From contig JAFAWC010000596.1 in the NCBI GenBank assembly GCA_019242135.1, positions 1-24,259 of the forward strand: a stretch of DNA of 24,259 nucleotides, written 5' to 3'. The position numbers and the translations under genes were made by a program. The notes beneath the pieces were generated by a model that searched no databases, was not told where the DNA came from, and saw only the letters and a program-made list of their open reading frames with translations. This document shows positions 15,024 to 23,944 of the stretch, in pieces. How positions within the stretch are numbered: the stretch's first letter is position 1; each line of letters starts with the position of its first letter. This DNA comes from Mycobacteriaceae bacterium (GTDB lineage Bacteria; Actinomycetota; Actinomycetes; Mycobacteriales; Mycobacteriaceae).

Positions 15024-16732
15024 GCCTCATCCCGGACGCGAGGAGCAAGGACCACGAAGCGGATGTCGTCATCGTCGGGGCAGGCCCCGTCGGTCTGACT
15101 TTGGCGAACATCCTTGGTTTGCAAGACATCCGAACGCTTATTGTCGAAGAACGACATACGCTGATCGATTACCCGCGCGGCGTCGGGCTCGATGACGAGG
15201 CGCTGCGCACCTTCCAGTCCATCGGCCTGGCCGAGCGGATCCTGCCGCACACCGTGCCGAACCAGATTCTGCGTTTCTTCGACGCTAACCGTCGGCTTCT
15301 GGCCGAGATGGCCCCACCCGATGCCCGGTTCGGCTGGCCCAAACGCAACGGCTTCGTTCAGCCGATGGTCGACGCGGAATTGCTCAGCGGCCTGGAAAGA
15401 TTCGGCCACGTTGAGGTGCGCTGGGGTCAGCGGATGCAAAGCTGCCGGGAGTGCGCCGACGGTGTGACGGTTGAACTTTCCGGCGGGAACTGTGTGACGG
15501 CGCGCTACGTGGTGGGCTGCGACGGCGGCCGCAGCGCCACTCGGCGCATGATGGGCGTGTCCTTCGACGGCACCACGTCGCCGACCCGCTGGCTGGTCAT
15601 CGACGTCGCGAATGATCCTTTGGGACATCCCAATAGTGAAGTCGGTGCTGACCCCGCACGTCCGTACGCTTCGATCTCCATCGCGCACGGGATCCGGCGT
15701 TTCGAGTTCATGATCCATGCCGACGAATCCGACGAACAGGCCGAAGAGCCGGAGTTCATCAGCCGTATGCTCGGACAGCTTGTGCCGCATCCGGACCGGG
15801 TCGACGTGATCCGGCACCGTGTCTACACGCATCACTCGCGGATCGCGGGCGCCTTCCGCAGGGGCCGCCTGCTGCTGGCAGGCGACGCCGCACATCTAAT
15901 GCCGGTCTGGCAGGGACAGGGGTACAACAGCGGTATCCGCGACGCGGCGAATCTTGGCTGGAAACTCGCCGCCGTCGTCAATGGCCAGGCCGACGATGCG
16001 CTGCTGGACACCTACGACGCTGAGCGGCGCAAGCACGCCCGGGCGATGATCGATCTCTCTACGATGGTGGGACGGGTGATCTCACCGACCAACCGCCGAC
16101 TCGCGGCGCTGCGCGACACGGTTGTACGCGGCGCGTCGGTGGTGCCGACCCTCAAGCGTTACGTGCTGGAGATGCGATTCAAGCCGATGCCCCGATATGA
16201 GCACGGCGCGGTTGTTCACGATGAGCCCCGGTCGGGCACGTCGCCGACGGGCACACTGTTCGTCCAGCCCCGCGTCGACACCCGCAACCGCGATGACGTT
16301 CTTCTCGATGATGTGCTGGGTGCGGGTTTTGCGGTCCTGTGTTGGAACAACAACCCGCGTGCACTGCTCGGGGACGATGCGTTCAATCGTTGGAAGGAGT
16401 TGGGCGCCAGATTCGTTGAGGCCCGACCGCTCACGCAGCTGCATTGGACGGGCCACGATGACCCCGATGTCGTGATCGCCGGGGATCGTGTCGGCGGCTT
16501 GAAGACGTGGTTTGATGCCCACTCCGAGTCCGTGTTGTTCCTGCGCCCCGATCGCTGTATCGCGGCCGCATGCATCGCTCAGCGCGCGGCGGAGATCAGC
16601 GCATCGCTGTTCAAGGCCCTCTATCTCACCCAGGGAGGAGGCTTACGTTCCAATGAAGACGACTCTGGCTCTGTGCTGTATGTCCCACAGCCCGCTACTG
16701 AACCTTCCCGGACCGTCGCGGGATCTCCTTGA
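15020..16732 (+). CDS. mhpA: FAD-dependent aromatic hydroxylase, MhpA-like (3-(3-hydroxyphenyl)propionate hydroxylase family)
   Basis: 570 residues from the ATG at 15020, which overlaps the hydrolase stop (ATGA). It is a group A flavin monooxygenase: GAGPVG (20-25) binds ADP, GCDGGRS (167-172) is the DG motif, and [35 protein letters not shown] (282-316) is the FAD ribityl/GD region. The pattern matches MhpA, which adds a second ortho hydroxyl to a meta-hydroxyphenyl propionate using NADH and O2. Following it with an MhpB-like dioxygenase strongly supports making a catechol. The C-terminus is odd: the last 26 codons and the stop codon lie inside the mhpB-like gene (80-bp overlap), so the protein has a polar tail after the usual end near LFKALYLT. 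The natural substrate may be larger than phenylpropionate. Confidence 0.88.
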   Translation: MSLIPDARSKDHEADVVIVGAGPVGLTLANILGLQDIRTLIVEERHTLIDYPRGVGLDDEALRTFQSIGLAERILPHTVPNQILRFFDANRRLLAEMAPPDARFGWPKRNGFVQPMVDAELLSGLERFGHVEVRWGQRMQSCRECADGVTVELSGGNCVTARYVVGCDGGRSATRRMMGVSFDGTTSPTRWLVIDVANDPLGHPNSEVGADPARPYASISIAHGIRRFEFMIHADESDEQAEEPEFISRMLGQLVPHPDRVDVIRHRVYTHHSRIAGAFRRGRLLLAGDAAHLMPVWQGQGYNSGIRDAANLGWKLAAVVNGQADDALLDTYDAERRKHARAMIDLSTMVGRVISPTNRRLAALRDTVVRGASVVPTLKRYVLEMRFKPMPRYEHGAVVHDEPRSGTSPTGTLFVQPRVDTRNRDDVLLDDVLGAGFAVLCWNNNPRALLGDDAFNRWKELGARFVEARPLTQLHWTGHDDPDVVIAGDRVGGLKTWFDAHSESVLFLRPDRCIAAACIAQRAAEISASLFKALYLTQGGGLRSNEDDSGSVLYVPQPATEPSRTVAGSP

Positions 16733-17603
16733 CGACATCGACGGCGCGCTCGCCGATGCTCGCCAGTTTGTGCGCGAGTACGACCCCCAGCTGGTCGTGA
16801 TCTTCTCGCCGGACCACTACAACGGGTTCTTCTATCGGCTGATGCCGCCGTTCTGCATCGGGACGAATGCCGCCGGTGTCGGTGACTTCGGCACGCAGGC
16901 CGGCCCACTCAACGTGCCCGAGAACATCGCCACCGAGTGCGCGGTGGCGGTGATGGACGAAGGGGTGGATGTCGCGATATCGGCGAGCATGGAGGTCGAC
17001 CACGGTACGGTGCAACCCCTGCAAGCACTGTTCGGCGACGCGACCGCCGTTCCTGTCATTCCCATCTTCGTCAACTCGGTCGCTACGCCGCTGGGCCCGT
17101 TGAAGCGTGCCAGGGCGCTCGGCGCGGCGGTCGGCCATTTCGCCACCGGACTGAACAAGCGAGTCCTGTTGGTCGGATCCGGCGGGTTGTCGCATGATCC
17201 GCCCGTTCCGACACTTGCCAGCGCACCGCCGGGCGCTCTGGCCCGCATCGTTCACGGCGAGCCGATGACATCCGAACAGCGCCAGGCCCGCCAGACGGCG
17301 GTGATGGAAGCGGCGCAGCACTTCGCACACGGGCAGGGTTCGATGCAGGCGCTCAACCCGGACTGGGACCATCGTTTTCTCGACATGTTGGATCGCGGCG
17401 ACCTGCACAGATTCGACGGCTGGTCGAACGAGTGGATCGCCCGGCAGGGTGGCAACTCGGCGCACGAGATCCGCACCTGGGTCGCTGCTTTCGCGGCGCT
17501 GGCCTGCGGCGGGCCCTACCAGACGGTCCTGCGCTACTACCGGGCGGCCCCCGAGCTGATCGCCGGTTTCGCGGTGAGAACTGCGAGGCCCGCCGGTGGC
17601 TGA
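16653..17603 (+). CDS. mhpB: Extradiol catechol dioxygenase, MhpB-like (2,3-dihydroxyphenylpropionate 1,2-dioxygenase, class III)
   Basis: 316 residues, close to the 314 of E. coli MhpB and clearly alike along the whole length. It has SHSPL (11-15), [10 protein letters not shown] (52-61), MEVDHG with His117, and [12 protein letters not shown] with His181. The last two correspond to MhpB catalytic His115 and His179. NPDWD and THEI-like ([13 protein letters not shown]) C-terminal segments also match. It opens a catechol ring next to the hydroxyls using Fe(II) and O2. ATG 16653 is chosen because AGGGAGGAGG (16632-16641) precedes it and the family N-terminus begins there; the frame is open further upstream. 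The start lies 80 bp inside the mhpA-like gene. Downstream mhpD/E/F-type genes (hydratase, aldolase, dehydrogenase) are not present in the window. Confidence 0.93.
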   Translation: MKTTLALCCMSHSPLLNLPGPSRDLLDDIDGALADARQFVREYDPQLVVIFSPDHYNGFFYRLMPPFCIGTNAAGVGDFGTQAGPLNVPENIATECAVAVMDEGVDVAISASMEVDHGTVQPLQALFGDATAVPVIPIFVNSVATPLGPLKRARALGAAVGHFATGLNKRVLLVGSGGLSHDPPVPTLASAPPGALARIVHGEPMTSEQRQARQTAVMEAAQHFAHGQGSMQALNPDWDHRFLDMLDRGDLHRFDGWSNEWIARQGGNSAHEIRTWVAAFAALACGGPYQTVLRYYRAAPELIAGFAVRTARPAGG

Positions 17604-19353
17604 CTCGTTCGACCATGTCGTCGACGTCCTGGTGATCGGCTCGGGCGGCGGCGGCATGACGGCGGCGCTCGTGGCGGATGCGGCGGGGTTGGACACGCTG
17701 CTCATCGAAAAGGGCGCGCACTTCGGCGGCTCGACCGCGCTGTCGGGTGGCGGCATCTGGGTTCCGGGCGCCCCGGCGCAACGCAGGGCGGGTTACGTCC
17801 CTTCTCCGGACGGCGTTTTGGAGTACCTGCGCCAAATCACGGACGGTTTGGTCAGCGACGCCCGGTTGCGCCAATACGTCGACGCGGCGCCGAAGATGAT
17901 GGAGTTCCTCGAGAACACCAGCCGGTGGTTCGAGTTCGTGTGGAAGCCGGGCTACGCAGACTACTATCCGGAGTTGCCGGGCGGCTCGGAGCGCGGAAGC
18001 ACGATCAATGTGCCGGCCATCGACCTGCGCCGGCTCGGCGACGAGGAGCAGAATCTGCTCCAACCGCTGGCGTTGGCGCCGAAGGGCATCTGGCTGGGCC
18101 CCCGGGATCTTCGGCTGTTCTACCAGGTGCGGCAGTCCTGGCGTGGAAAAGCCGTTCTGGGCAAACTGATTTGGCGGATGTTCCGGGCGCGGGTGTTCGG
18201 TGACCGGATGGCGGCCATCGGACAATCGCTGGCAGCACGGTTGCGGCTGGCGTTGAAGGACCGCGCCATCCCGCTGTGGTTGAACTCGCCGATGACGGAG
18301 TTGATCACCACCGCCGACGGCACCGTCACCGGTGCCGTGATTGAGCGTGAGGGCGACGTTCAGCGCATCGGAGCCCGCCGGGGCGTCATCCTCGCGACCG
18401 GAGGATTTGACCACGACATGCACTGGCGTAGGCAATATTTGCCTGTGCTGGAGAAGGATTGGAGCTTCGGTAACCCGTTGGCCACCGGCGACGGTATCCG
18501 CGCGGGGGAGAAGGCAGGCGGCTCCACCGAGCTGCTCGACGAGGCGTGGTGGTTTCCGGCGATCCAATGGCCTGACGGGCGGCTGCAATTCATGCTGAAC
18601 GAACGCATGATGCCGTCCCAGTTCGTCGTCAACGGTGAGGGCAAACGATTCATCAACGAAGCGGCACCGTACATGGATTTCGCGCATGCGATGATCGAGG
18701 GTCACAAGACCGGGGTGACGCATATCCCGTGCTGGCTGATCACCGATATCCGGTCGTTCCACCGCTATGTGATCGCGGGCCACCTGCCCATTCCGAAGGT
18801 GCCGTTCGCGCCTGTACCCACCGGCTGGAGTGTTCCGGCGGCCTGGCTTAAATCCGGTGTCGTCCAGGAGGGCCGCAGCTTCGACGAACTCGCCGCCAAG
18901 ATTGGCGTGCCGGCCGATGCGCTCCGTCGCACCGCCGAGCGCTTCAACAATCTGGCGCGCGCGGGACATGATGACGATTTCAGTCGAGGCGATTCTGCGT
19001 ATGACAACTACTACGGTGACCCGACCCTGCCCAATCCCAACCTGCATCCGCTGACTGAACCGCCCTACTACGCCTTCCAGATCATCCTCGGCGACCTCGG
19101 CACCTCCGGTGGCCTGCGCACCGATGAGTATGCGCGCGTGCTACGCGCCGATGACGGCATCGTGAAAGGCCTTTATGCCGTGGGCAACACATCGGCGGCG
19201 GTGATGGGACGCAGCTATGCCGGCGCCGGCGCCACCATCGGTCCGGCAATGACGTTCGGTTACGTGGCGGCACGACACATCGCAGATAACCCGCTGCGCG
19301 ACACCATTCAGCCTGATTCGACGCTCGATTCACATCGGAAGGTAACTCAATGA
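17596..19353 (+). CDS. KstD-like FAD-dependent dehydrogenase (3-ketosteroid Delta1-dehydrogenase family)
   Basis: 585 residues from GTG 17596, which overlaps the dioxygenase stop by 8 bp. It has GSGGGG (15-20), [21 protein letters not shown] (38-58) and [11 protein letters not shown]. The C-terminal catalytic/FAD block is [18 protein letters not shown] (489-506), with the tyrosine pair at 491-492 matching KstD1 Tyr487 and a glycine as at Gly491, followed by [32 protein letters not shown]. It is closer to canonical KstD than the protein encoded at 11691. KstD-type enzymes insert a ring double bond conjugated to a ketone. In a six-membered dienone this leads to a phenol, the substrate type of the MhpA-like enzyme two genes upstream. 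A broad cyclohexenone or steroid ring substrate is possible. Confidence 0.88.
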   Translation: MADSFDHVVDVLVIGSGGGGMTAALVADAAGLDTLLIEKGAHFGGSTALSGGGIWVPGAPAQRRAGYVPSPDGVLEYLRQITDGLVSDARLRQYVDAAPKMMEFLENTSRWFEFVWKPGYADYYPELPGGSERGSTINVPAIDLRRLGDEEQNLLQPLALAPKGIWLGPRDLRLFYQVRQSWRGKAVLGKLIWRMFRARVFGDRMAAIGQSLAARLRLALKDRAIPLWLNSPMTELITTADGTVTGAVIEREGDVQRIGARRGVILATGGFDHDMHWRRQYLPVLEKDWSFGNPLATGDGIRAGEKAGGSTELLDEAWWFPAIQWPDGRLQFMLNERMMPSQFVVNGEGKRFINEAAPYMDFAHAMIEGHKTGVTHIPCWLITDIRSFHRYVIAGHLPIPKVPFAPVPTGWSVPAAWLKSGVVQEGRSFDELAAKIGVPADALRRTAERFNNLARAGHDDDFSRGDSAYDNYYGDPTLPNPNLHPLTEPPYYAFQIILGDLGTSGGLRTDEYARVLRADDGIVKGLYAVGNTSAAVMGRSYAGAGATIGPAMTFGYVAARHIADNPLRDTIQPDSTLDSHRKVTQ

Positions 19354-20690
19354 AAATCTCGCTGTTCTACGAATTTCCGTTGCCGCGGCCGTGGTCGACG
19401 GACGACGAGCACCAGCTCTTCCAAGATGGGCTCGATGAGGTGGAGATGGCGGACAAAGCCGGCTTCTCGACCGTGTGGCTGACCGAACACCACTTCCTCG
19501 AGGAATATTGTCATTCAACCGCCCCGGAGATCTTCCTCGCCGCCGCGAGCCAGCGCACCAAGAACATTCGGCTCGGATTCGGGATCATGCATCTTCCGCC
19601 CGTCGTCAACCACCCGGCCCGGGTGGCGGAGCGCATCGCCACCCTTGACCTCATCTCCAACGGCCGGGTGGAGTTCGGTACCGGTGAGTCGTCGTCGGTG
19701 GGCGAACTCGGCGGGTTCGGGATCGACCCGGCCGACAAGCGGGCGATGTGGGAAGAGGCTCTCGAAGTCTCGATCCGCTGCATGATCGAGCAGCCGTTCA
19801 CCGGGTTCAAGGGTCAACACGTCGAGATGCCACCGCGCAATGTGGTTCCGAAGCCGCTGCAGAAGCCGCACCCGCCGGTGTGGGTCGCGTGCACCCGGCC
19901 GGCATCGGTCCAGATGGCGGCGCAAAGAGGACTGGGCGCCCTGAGTTTCGCCTATACCGGGCCAGGGCCGCTCACTGAGCGAGTCAACGGCTACTACAAG
20001 GAGTTCGAGGAGAACGGCGCCCCCGTCACGCCACAGATGAACCCCAACATCCTCGCCATCGGCGGGGACCTGTCGATGATGGTGGCCCCCACAGACGAGC
20101 AGGCCATCGAACGGCTCGGATTGGGCGGCGGGTTCTTTGCTTTCGGCATCATGCACTACTACATGACCGGGATGCACACGCCGGGACGGACCGGTGTCTG
20201 GAAGCGCCACCTCGAAGAGATCGACAAGGATCCGAGCATCGTCTACGGCCCTGGCCGGGGGCCGATCGGTAGTCCCGCCACAGTGCGCGAGTTCCTGCGC
20301 GGCTACGAGGAGACCGGCGTCGACGAACTGATCCTGCTGCTCACCCCTCGCAGCCATGAAGCGACGATGGAGTCCATCGAGTTGATGGGCAAGGAGGTCC
20401 TGCCCGAGTTCATCGAACGCAACGATAAGGCCGTCGCCGAAAAGGCAAAGCGCCTGGAGCCGATCATCGAGAAGGCTGAGGCCCGTCGGCCCGCGTCGAA
20501 AGCCCCCGGGTTCGACGAAACCTATGCGTTCGGCGGTCTGCCGACCGGTCGTGAAAATTACACAGCCAATGAGGTGTCGCTGGCGATGGAGGAAATGAAC
20601 GCCGGTATTGAGCAGGCGGCTCAAAAGCTCAAGTCAGGGGAAGGCTGGACCAGCAGGAACCCTGCCGCTGACCGGCTGGGAAACTCATGA
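19350..20690 (+). CDS. LLM-class (luciferase-like) flavin-dependent monooxygenase
   Basis: 446 residues. The N-terminus [15 protein letters not shown] and the segment WLTEHHFLEEYCHSTAPEIFLAAASQRTKNIRLGFGIMHLP are typical of the bacterial luciferase superfamily TIM barrel. RVAERIATLDLISNGRVEFGTGES is the family core. It is longer than most members, with a charged helical tail from about residue 355. Luciferase-like oxygenases use FMNH2 (or F420H2) and O2. Some, such as diketocamphane monooxygenases, do Baeyer-Villiger oxidation of cyclic ketones and others desulfonate or hydroxylate. A flavin reductase gene three genes downstream supports an FMNH2-dependent two-component system. The start overlaps the flavoprotein stop (ATGA). 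Confidence 0.9.
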   Translation: MKISLFYEFPLPRPWSTDDEHQLFQDGLDEVEMADKAGFSTVWLTEHHFLEEYCHSTAPEIFLAAASQRTKNIRLGFGIMHLPPVVNHPARVAERIATLDLISNGRVEFGTGESSSVGELGGFGIDPADKRAMWEEALEVSIRCMIEQPFTGFKGQHVEMPPRNVVPKPLQKPHPPVWVACTRPASVQMAAQRGLGALSFAYTGPGPLTERVNGYYKEFEENGAPVTPQMNPNILAIGGDLSMMVAPTDEQAIERLGLGGGFFAFGIMHYYMTGMHTPGRTGVWKRHLEEIDKDPSIVYGPGRGPIGSPATVREFLRGYEETGVDELILLLTPRSHEATMESIELMGKEVLPEFIERNDKAVAEKAKRLEPIIEKAEARRPASKAPGFDETYAFGGLPTGRENYTANEVSLAMEEMNAGIEQAAQKLKSGEGWTSRNPAADRLGNS

Positions 20691-20693
20691 GCA

Positions 20694-21509
20694 ATGGGAC
20701 AGATTGACGAACTCTGGCGCTACGACGGTCGCCGCGTGGTGGTCACCGGATGCGCATCGGGCATCGGTGAACAGCTCGCCAGGCAGCTCGTCGAGGTCGG
20801 CGCCGAGGTGGTCGGACTGGACCGCACTCCTCCGGTGATACAGCTCAAGGAGTTTCACTGTGTCGACCTCGCCGACGCGGCGTCGATCGATCGGGCCGTC
20901 TCGGCAATAGGCGGTCCGATCGATTCGCTGTTCAATGTCGCCGGGGTCTCGTCGGGCATCGGTAACCCGCTGCTGGTCGCCACGATCAACTTTTTGGGTA
21001 TGCGGCACCTGACCGAGGCGCTGGCCACCGAGATGTTGCCCGGATCGTCGATCGCATGCGTCTCTTCGCTCGCCGCGGCCGGCTACCTCGAGCATCGGCA
21101 CGCGATCGCGGGACTTCTCGGCACGCATTCTTTCGACGAGGGTGTGAACTGGTGCCGCAGCCACCCCGACGAGCTCGCCGATGGGGGTTACCGGTTGTCC
21201 AAGGAGGCGATCATTCTGTATTGCATGCTCAACGCAGCGCCGCTCGGCGCCCGTGGCATCCGCATCAACTGCACCGCTCCCGGCGTGACCGCAACGCCGA
21301 TCTTGGATCAACTGCGGACCGCGTACGGCCAGGATTACCTCGACAAGATCCCCAAGCCGCTCGGCCGGACCTCCGAGCCGGCGGAACAGGCGGCCGTCTT
21401 GGTGTTCCTCAACAGTCAAGCCGCCAGTTACCTCACCGGCCAGGTGATCTGGGTCGACGGCGGCAACGTTGCCAACCGCATCGCCATCAGCCTGCAAGAC
21501 GGTGAATAA
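20694..21509 (+). CDS. Short-chain dehydrogenase, 3-alpha-hydroxysteroid dehydrogenase/carbonyl reductase-like
   Basis: 271 residues from ATG 20694, three bases after the LLM stop; the ATG at 20686 is in another frame and ends after six codons. TGCASGIG (18-25) binds NAD(P), and NVAG (81-84) replaces NNAG. The catalytic residues are Ser125 (SS at 124-125), Tyr166 and Lys170 in YRLSK. The Ser-to-Tyr distance is 41 residues instead of the usual 13, because of an inserted helix region. The same distance is known for Comamonas 3-alpha-HSD/carbonyl reductase (Ser114, Tyr155), as is the INFLGMRHLTEAL-like segment. That enzyme interconverts hydroxyl and keto groups on steroids and other bulky carbonyls. 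A secondary-alcohol/ketone step on a cyclic substrate is likely, which would create the ketone for the LLM or KstD-like enzymes. Confidence 0.88.
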   Translation: MGQIDELWRYDGRRVVVTGCASGIGEQLARQLVEVGAEVVGLDRTPPVIQLKEFHCVDLADAASIDRAVSAIGGPIDSLFNVAGVSSGIGNPLLVATINFLGMRHLTEALATEMLPGSSIACVSSLAAAGYLEHRHAIAGLLGTHSFDEGVNWCRSHPDELADGGYRLSKEAIILYCMLNAAPLGARGIRINCTAPGVTATPILDQLRTAYGQDYLDKIPKPLGRTSEPAEQAAVLVFLNSQAASYLTGQVIWVDGGNVANRIAISLQDGE

Positions 21510-22498
21510 TGGCCAGTCTGAGGGAGTTTCAGCGGGTGGCCGACGACGTACGCAACTGGGACCGGTGGGGCGACGCCGACGAACTCGGCACACTGAACTT
21601 CATCACGGCGGAGAAAGTGCAGCAAGCCGCGAGCCTGGTCAAGCACGGCAAGGTTTTTCCGCTCGGCGTCGAGTTCGGCTCGTCCGGACCGCAGGGAGCG
21701 TTCCACTACCGGCAGAACCCGGTGCATGTGATGACCATCGACGGCGGTGACGCCAGTACATTGCTCGAATACGGCCCCAAGTGGTTGCAGAATCCGGCTG
21801 CCGTGGAGTTGAGCGGATATTCTGCACGTGGCCCGATGCGCTTCAACGACGACATGATCATCATGCCGCTGCAGGCAGCCACACAATGGGATGCTCTTTC
21901 GCACGTCTACTACGACGATCGGCTCTACAACGGGTTTCCGGCCAGTTCCGTGAGCAGCCTGGGCGCCTATCACTGCGGCATCGACAAGGTCGATGTCAAG
22001 GGGATCACGTCACGCGGGGTCCTACTCGACATCGTGCGGTTGCGGGGGGTTCCCACCTTCTGTCAGCTCGGTGATCCGATCACCGCGGAGGAACTCGACG
22101 AGGCAGCGCACGCCCAGGGCGTCACTGTCGGCCGAGGTGACATCGTCCTTATCCGGACGGGTTGGTGGGCACGGTTTCTCGAGACCGGCGACGGTGCCGA
22201 GCCAGGAGCCGGTCTGGACTGGAGATGCGCTTCGTGGATGCACGACCACGACGTGGCGGCCGTCGCCGCAGACAACCTTATGGTCGAGAACCCCGTGTCG
22301 GGCGTCGACGGCGCGATCTTGCCGATGCACATGCTCTGTCTGCGCGACATGGGGTTGATGCTCGGCGAGTATTGGGACCTCACCGCATTGGCTTACGACT
22401 GCGCCGCCGACGGCGTCTATGAATTCCAGCTCATCGCGCCGCCGCTGCGCGTCACCGGCGGCGTGGGGTCTCCACTGAATCCGATCGCTATCAAGTAG
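21509..22498 (+). CDS. Cyclase/kynurenine-formamidase-fold hydrolase with altered metal motif
   Basis: 329 residues of the cyclase family (PF04199 type). The N-terminus has WDRWGDADELGTLNFIT, typical of the bacterial long form. The central metal motif HxGTHxDxxxH appears here as QAATQWDALSH (122-132): Asp128 and His132 remain, but both upstream histidines are glutamine. VGRGDIVLIRTGWWARF and AVAADNLMVENP further support the family. Members are metal-dependent hydrolases of amides, lactones and cyclic imides (isatin hydrolase, kynurenine formamidase). In this operon opening of a lactone or cyclic intermediate is a natural guess. The gene starts with TAATG, overlapping the SDR stop by one base. 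The altered motif could mean another metal-binding mode or a different reaction. Confidence 0.87.
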   Translation: MASLREFQRVADDVRNWDRWGDADELGTLNFITAEKVQQAASLVKHGKVFPLGVEFGSSGPQGAFHYRQNPVHVMTIDGGDASTLLEYGPKWLQNPAAVELSGYSARGPMRFNDDMIIMPLQAATQWDALSHVYYDDRLYNGFPASSVSSLGAYHCGIDKVDVKGITSRGVLLDIVRLRGVPTFCQLGDPITAEELDEAAHAQGVTVGRGDIVLIRTGWWARFLETGDGAEPGAGLDWRCASWMHDHDVAAVAADNLMVENPVSGVDGAILPMHMLCLRDMGLMLGEYWDLTALAYDCAADGVYEFQLIAPPLRVTGGVGSPLNPIAIK

Positions 22499-22504
22499 GT
22501 GAAA

Positions 22505-23086
22505 ATGACCGCAGACACGACACAACCGCTCATCGTGGGACTTGGTGGCACGCTGCGCGCGAACTCGTCGACCGAGCGGGCACTGCGATACTGCCTGGAA
22601 GCCGTCGAAAGACAGGGTGGCCGCACCAAGTTGTTCTGCGGCAAGGACATCGACCTGCCTATGTATGCACCTCATGAGCTGGCGCGAACACCGAAGGCAG
22701 CGGAGCTGGTCAGTGCACTGCGGGACGCCGACGCTGTCGTGGTCGCATCCCCTGGATATCATGGCAGCGTCTCCGGGTTGATCAAGAACGCGCTGGACTA
22801 CATCGAAGACCTACGCGAAGACACGCGGGTTTACCTGGACAACACGCCGTGGGGCTGCATCACGTGCGCTTACGGCTGGCAGGCCGCGGTCGGCACGCTG
22901 AGCCATCTGCGCAACATCGGACATGCGCTGCGGGCCTGGCCAACCCCCCTGGGCGTCGCGATAAACTCCGCGGACCAGATCTTCAACGAGAACGGCGAAC
23001 TCACCGACGCCGCGATCAAGAGCCAATTGGAGCTGATGGCCACTCAGGTGCTCACCTTCGCGCGGTCCGCCGGCGGAGCGGACTGA
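22505..23086 (+). CDS. NAD(P)H-dependent FMN reductase (flavodoxin-like)
   Basis: 193 residues from ATG 22505; a GTG at 22499 directly after the previous stop would add two residues. Flavin is bound by GLGGTLRANSSTERAL near the N-terminus, and the classic SPGYHGSVSGLIKNALDYIE follows. This is the SsuE/ArsH-like NADPH:FMN reductase fold, which releases reduced FMN to a partner oxygenase. Its presence in the same operon as the LLM monooxygenase makes that protein the most probable partner. The alternative is a quinone reductase role. The 3' end leaves a 3-base gap to the next gene. Confidence 0.88.
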   Translation: MTADTTQPLIVGLGGTLRANSSTERALRYCLEAVERQGGRTKLFCGKDIDLPMYAPHELARTPKAAELVSALRDADAVVVASPGYHGSVSGLIKNALDYIEDLREDTRVYLDNTPWGCITCAYGWQAAVGTLSHLRNIGHALRAWPTPLGVAINSADQIFNENGELTDAAIKSQLELMATQVLTFARSAGGAD

Positions 23087-23089
23087 GCA

Positions 23090-23944
23090 GTGCAAGTGCA
23101 GCGCAGCACCATCGAGGTTGATGGTCTGGTCACCGGTTATCTCGAAGCGGGACAGGGCGATCCCGTCGTCCTTCTGCACGGTGGCGAGTTCGGCGCCAGC
23201 GCCGAACTTGGCTGGGAACGCAACATCGCCGCACTCGCCGAGCATTACCGGGTGCTGGCGCCAGACATGCTGGGCTTCGGGCAGTCAGCGAAGGTAGTCG
23301 ACTTCAACGACGGTCGCGGGATGCGGATCAGACATATCGCGCGGTTCTGTGCCGAAGTGTCCGTCGAATCGGCGCATTTCGTCGGAAACTCGATGGGCGC
23401 GATCAACCTCCTGGTCGACGCGACGTCCGAGAAGCCGGTGTTGCCAGCGCGCAGCATTGTGGCGATTTGTGGCGGCGGTGAGATTCAGCGCAGTTCCCAT
23501 GTCGACGCGCTGTACGACTACGACGCGACCCTGGCCGGTATGAGACGGATCGTCGAGGCGTTATTCAACGACGCCTCATTCCCTAACGATCAGAATTATG
23601 TTCGACGACGTTACGACTCGAGCATCCAACCGGGCGCCTGGGAGTCGCTGGCCGCCGCCCGTTTCCGGCGTCCCGGGGCGCCGCAGCCGCCGAGGCCGTC
23701 GAGTGCCCGGCCCTATCACCGGCTCGGTGTCCCGACACTGGTGGTGGAGGGTGAGTGTGACAAGCTGCTGCCGTCCGGTTGGGCCGCCCAGATCGCCGAA
23801 CAGATTCCCAACGGATGTTCAGCGGTCGTTCCCGGCGCCGGCCATTGCCCCCAGATCGAGCAACCAGCGGTCGTCAACCGGCTTCTCCTGGAGTTTTTCG
23901 CCGAGGATCACGCCGACACGCCCACCGCGGCGACGACACGCTGA
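23090..23944 (+). CDS. Second alpha/beta hydrolase (MCP-hydrolase/haloalkane-type fold)
   Basis: 284 residues from GTG 23090 (GCGGAG at 23073-23078 lies upstream; a second GTG at 23096 is possible). It shows LLHGGEFGASAE (28-39), PDMLGFGQS, nucleophile elbow GNSMGA with Ser101, an acid in GECDKLLPS and a histidine in GAGHCPQIE. The GNSMG elbow and His region are as in BphD/HsaD-type hydrolases, so this could be an additional meta-cleavage hydrolase for a later intermediate or a lactone/ester hydrolase linked to the LLM step. The C-terminal tail (DHADTPTAATTR) is not conserved-looking. It is the last gene of the tightly packed operon; the next gene starts 129 bp later. Confidence 0.85.
   Translation: MQVQRSTIEVDGLVTGYLEAGQGDPVVLLHGGEFGASAELGWERNIAALAEHYRVLAPDMLGFGQSAKVVDFNDGRGMRIRHIARFCAEVSVESAHFVGNSMGAINLLVDATSEKPVLPARSIVAICGGGEIQRSSHVDALYDYDATLAGMRRIVEALFNDASFPNDQNYVRRRYDSSIQPGAWESLAAARFRRPGAPQPPRPSSARPYHRLGVPTLVVEGECDKLLPSGWAAQIAEQIPNGCSAVVPGAGHCPQIEQPAVVNRLLLEFFAEDHADTPTAATTR

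Noticed and set aside
17353..19047. Long minus-strand open frame of 564 codons opposite the second KstD-like gene
   Set aside because: Low-complexity composition typical of antisense frames, and the plus strand carries a clearly conserved FAD enzyme.
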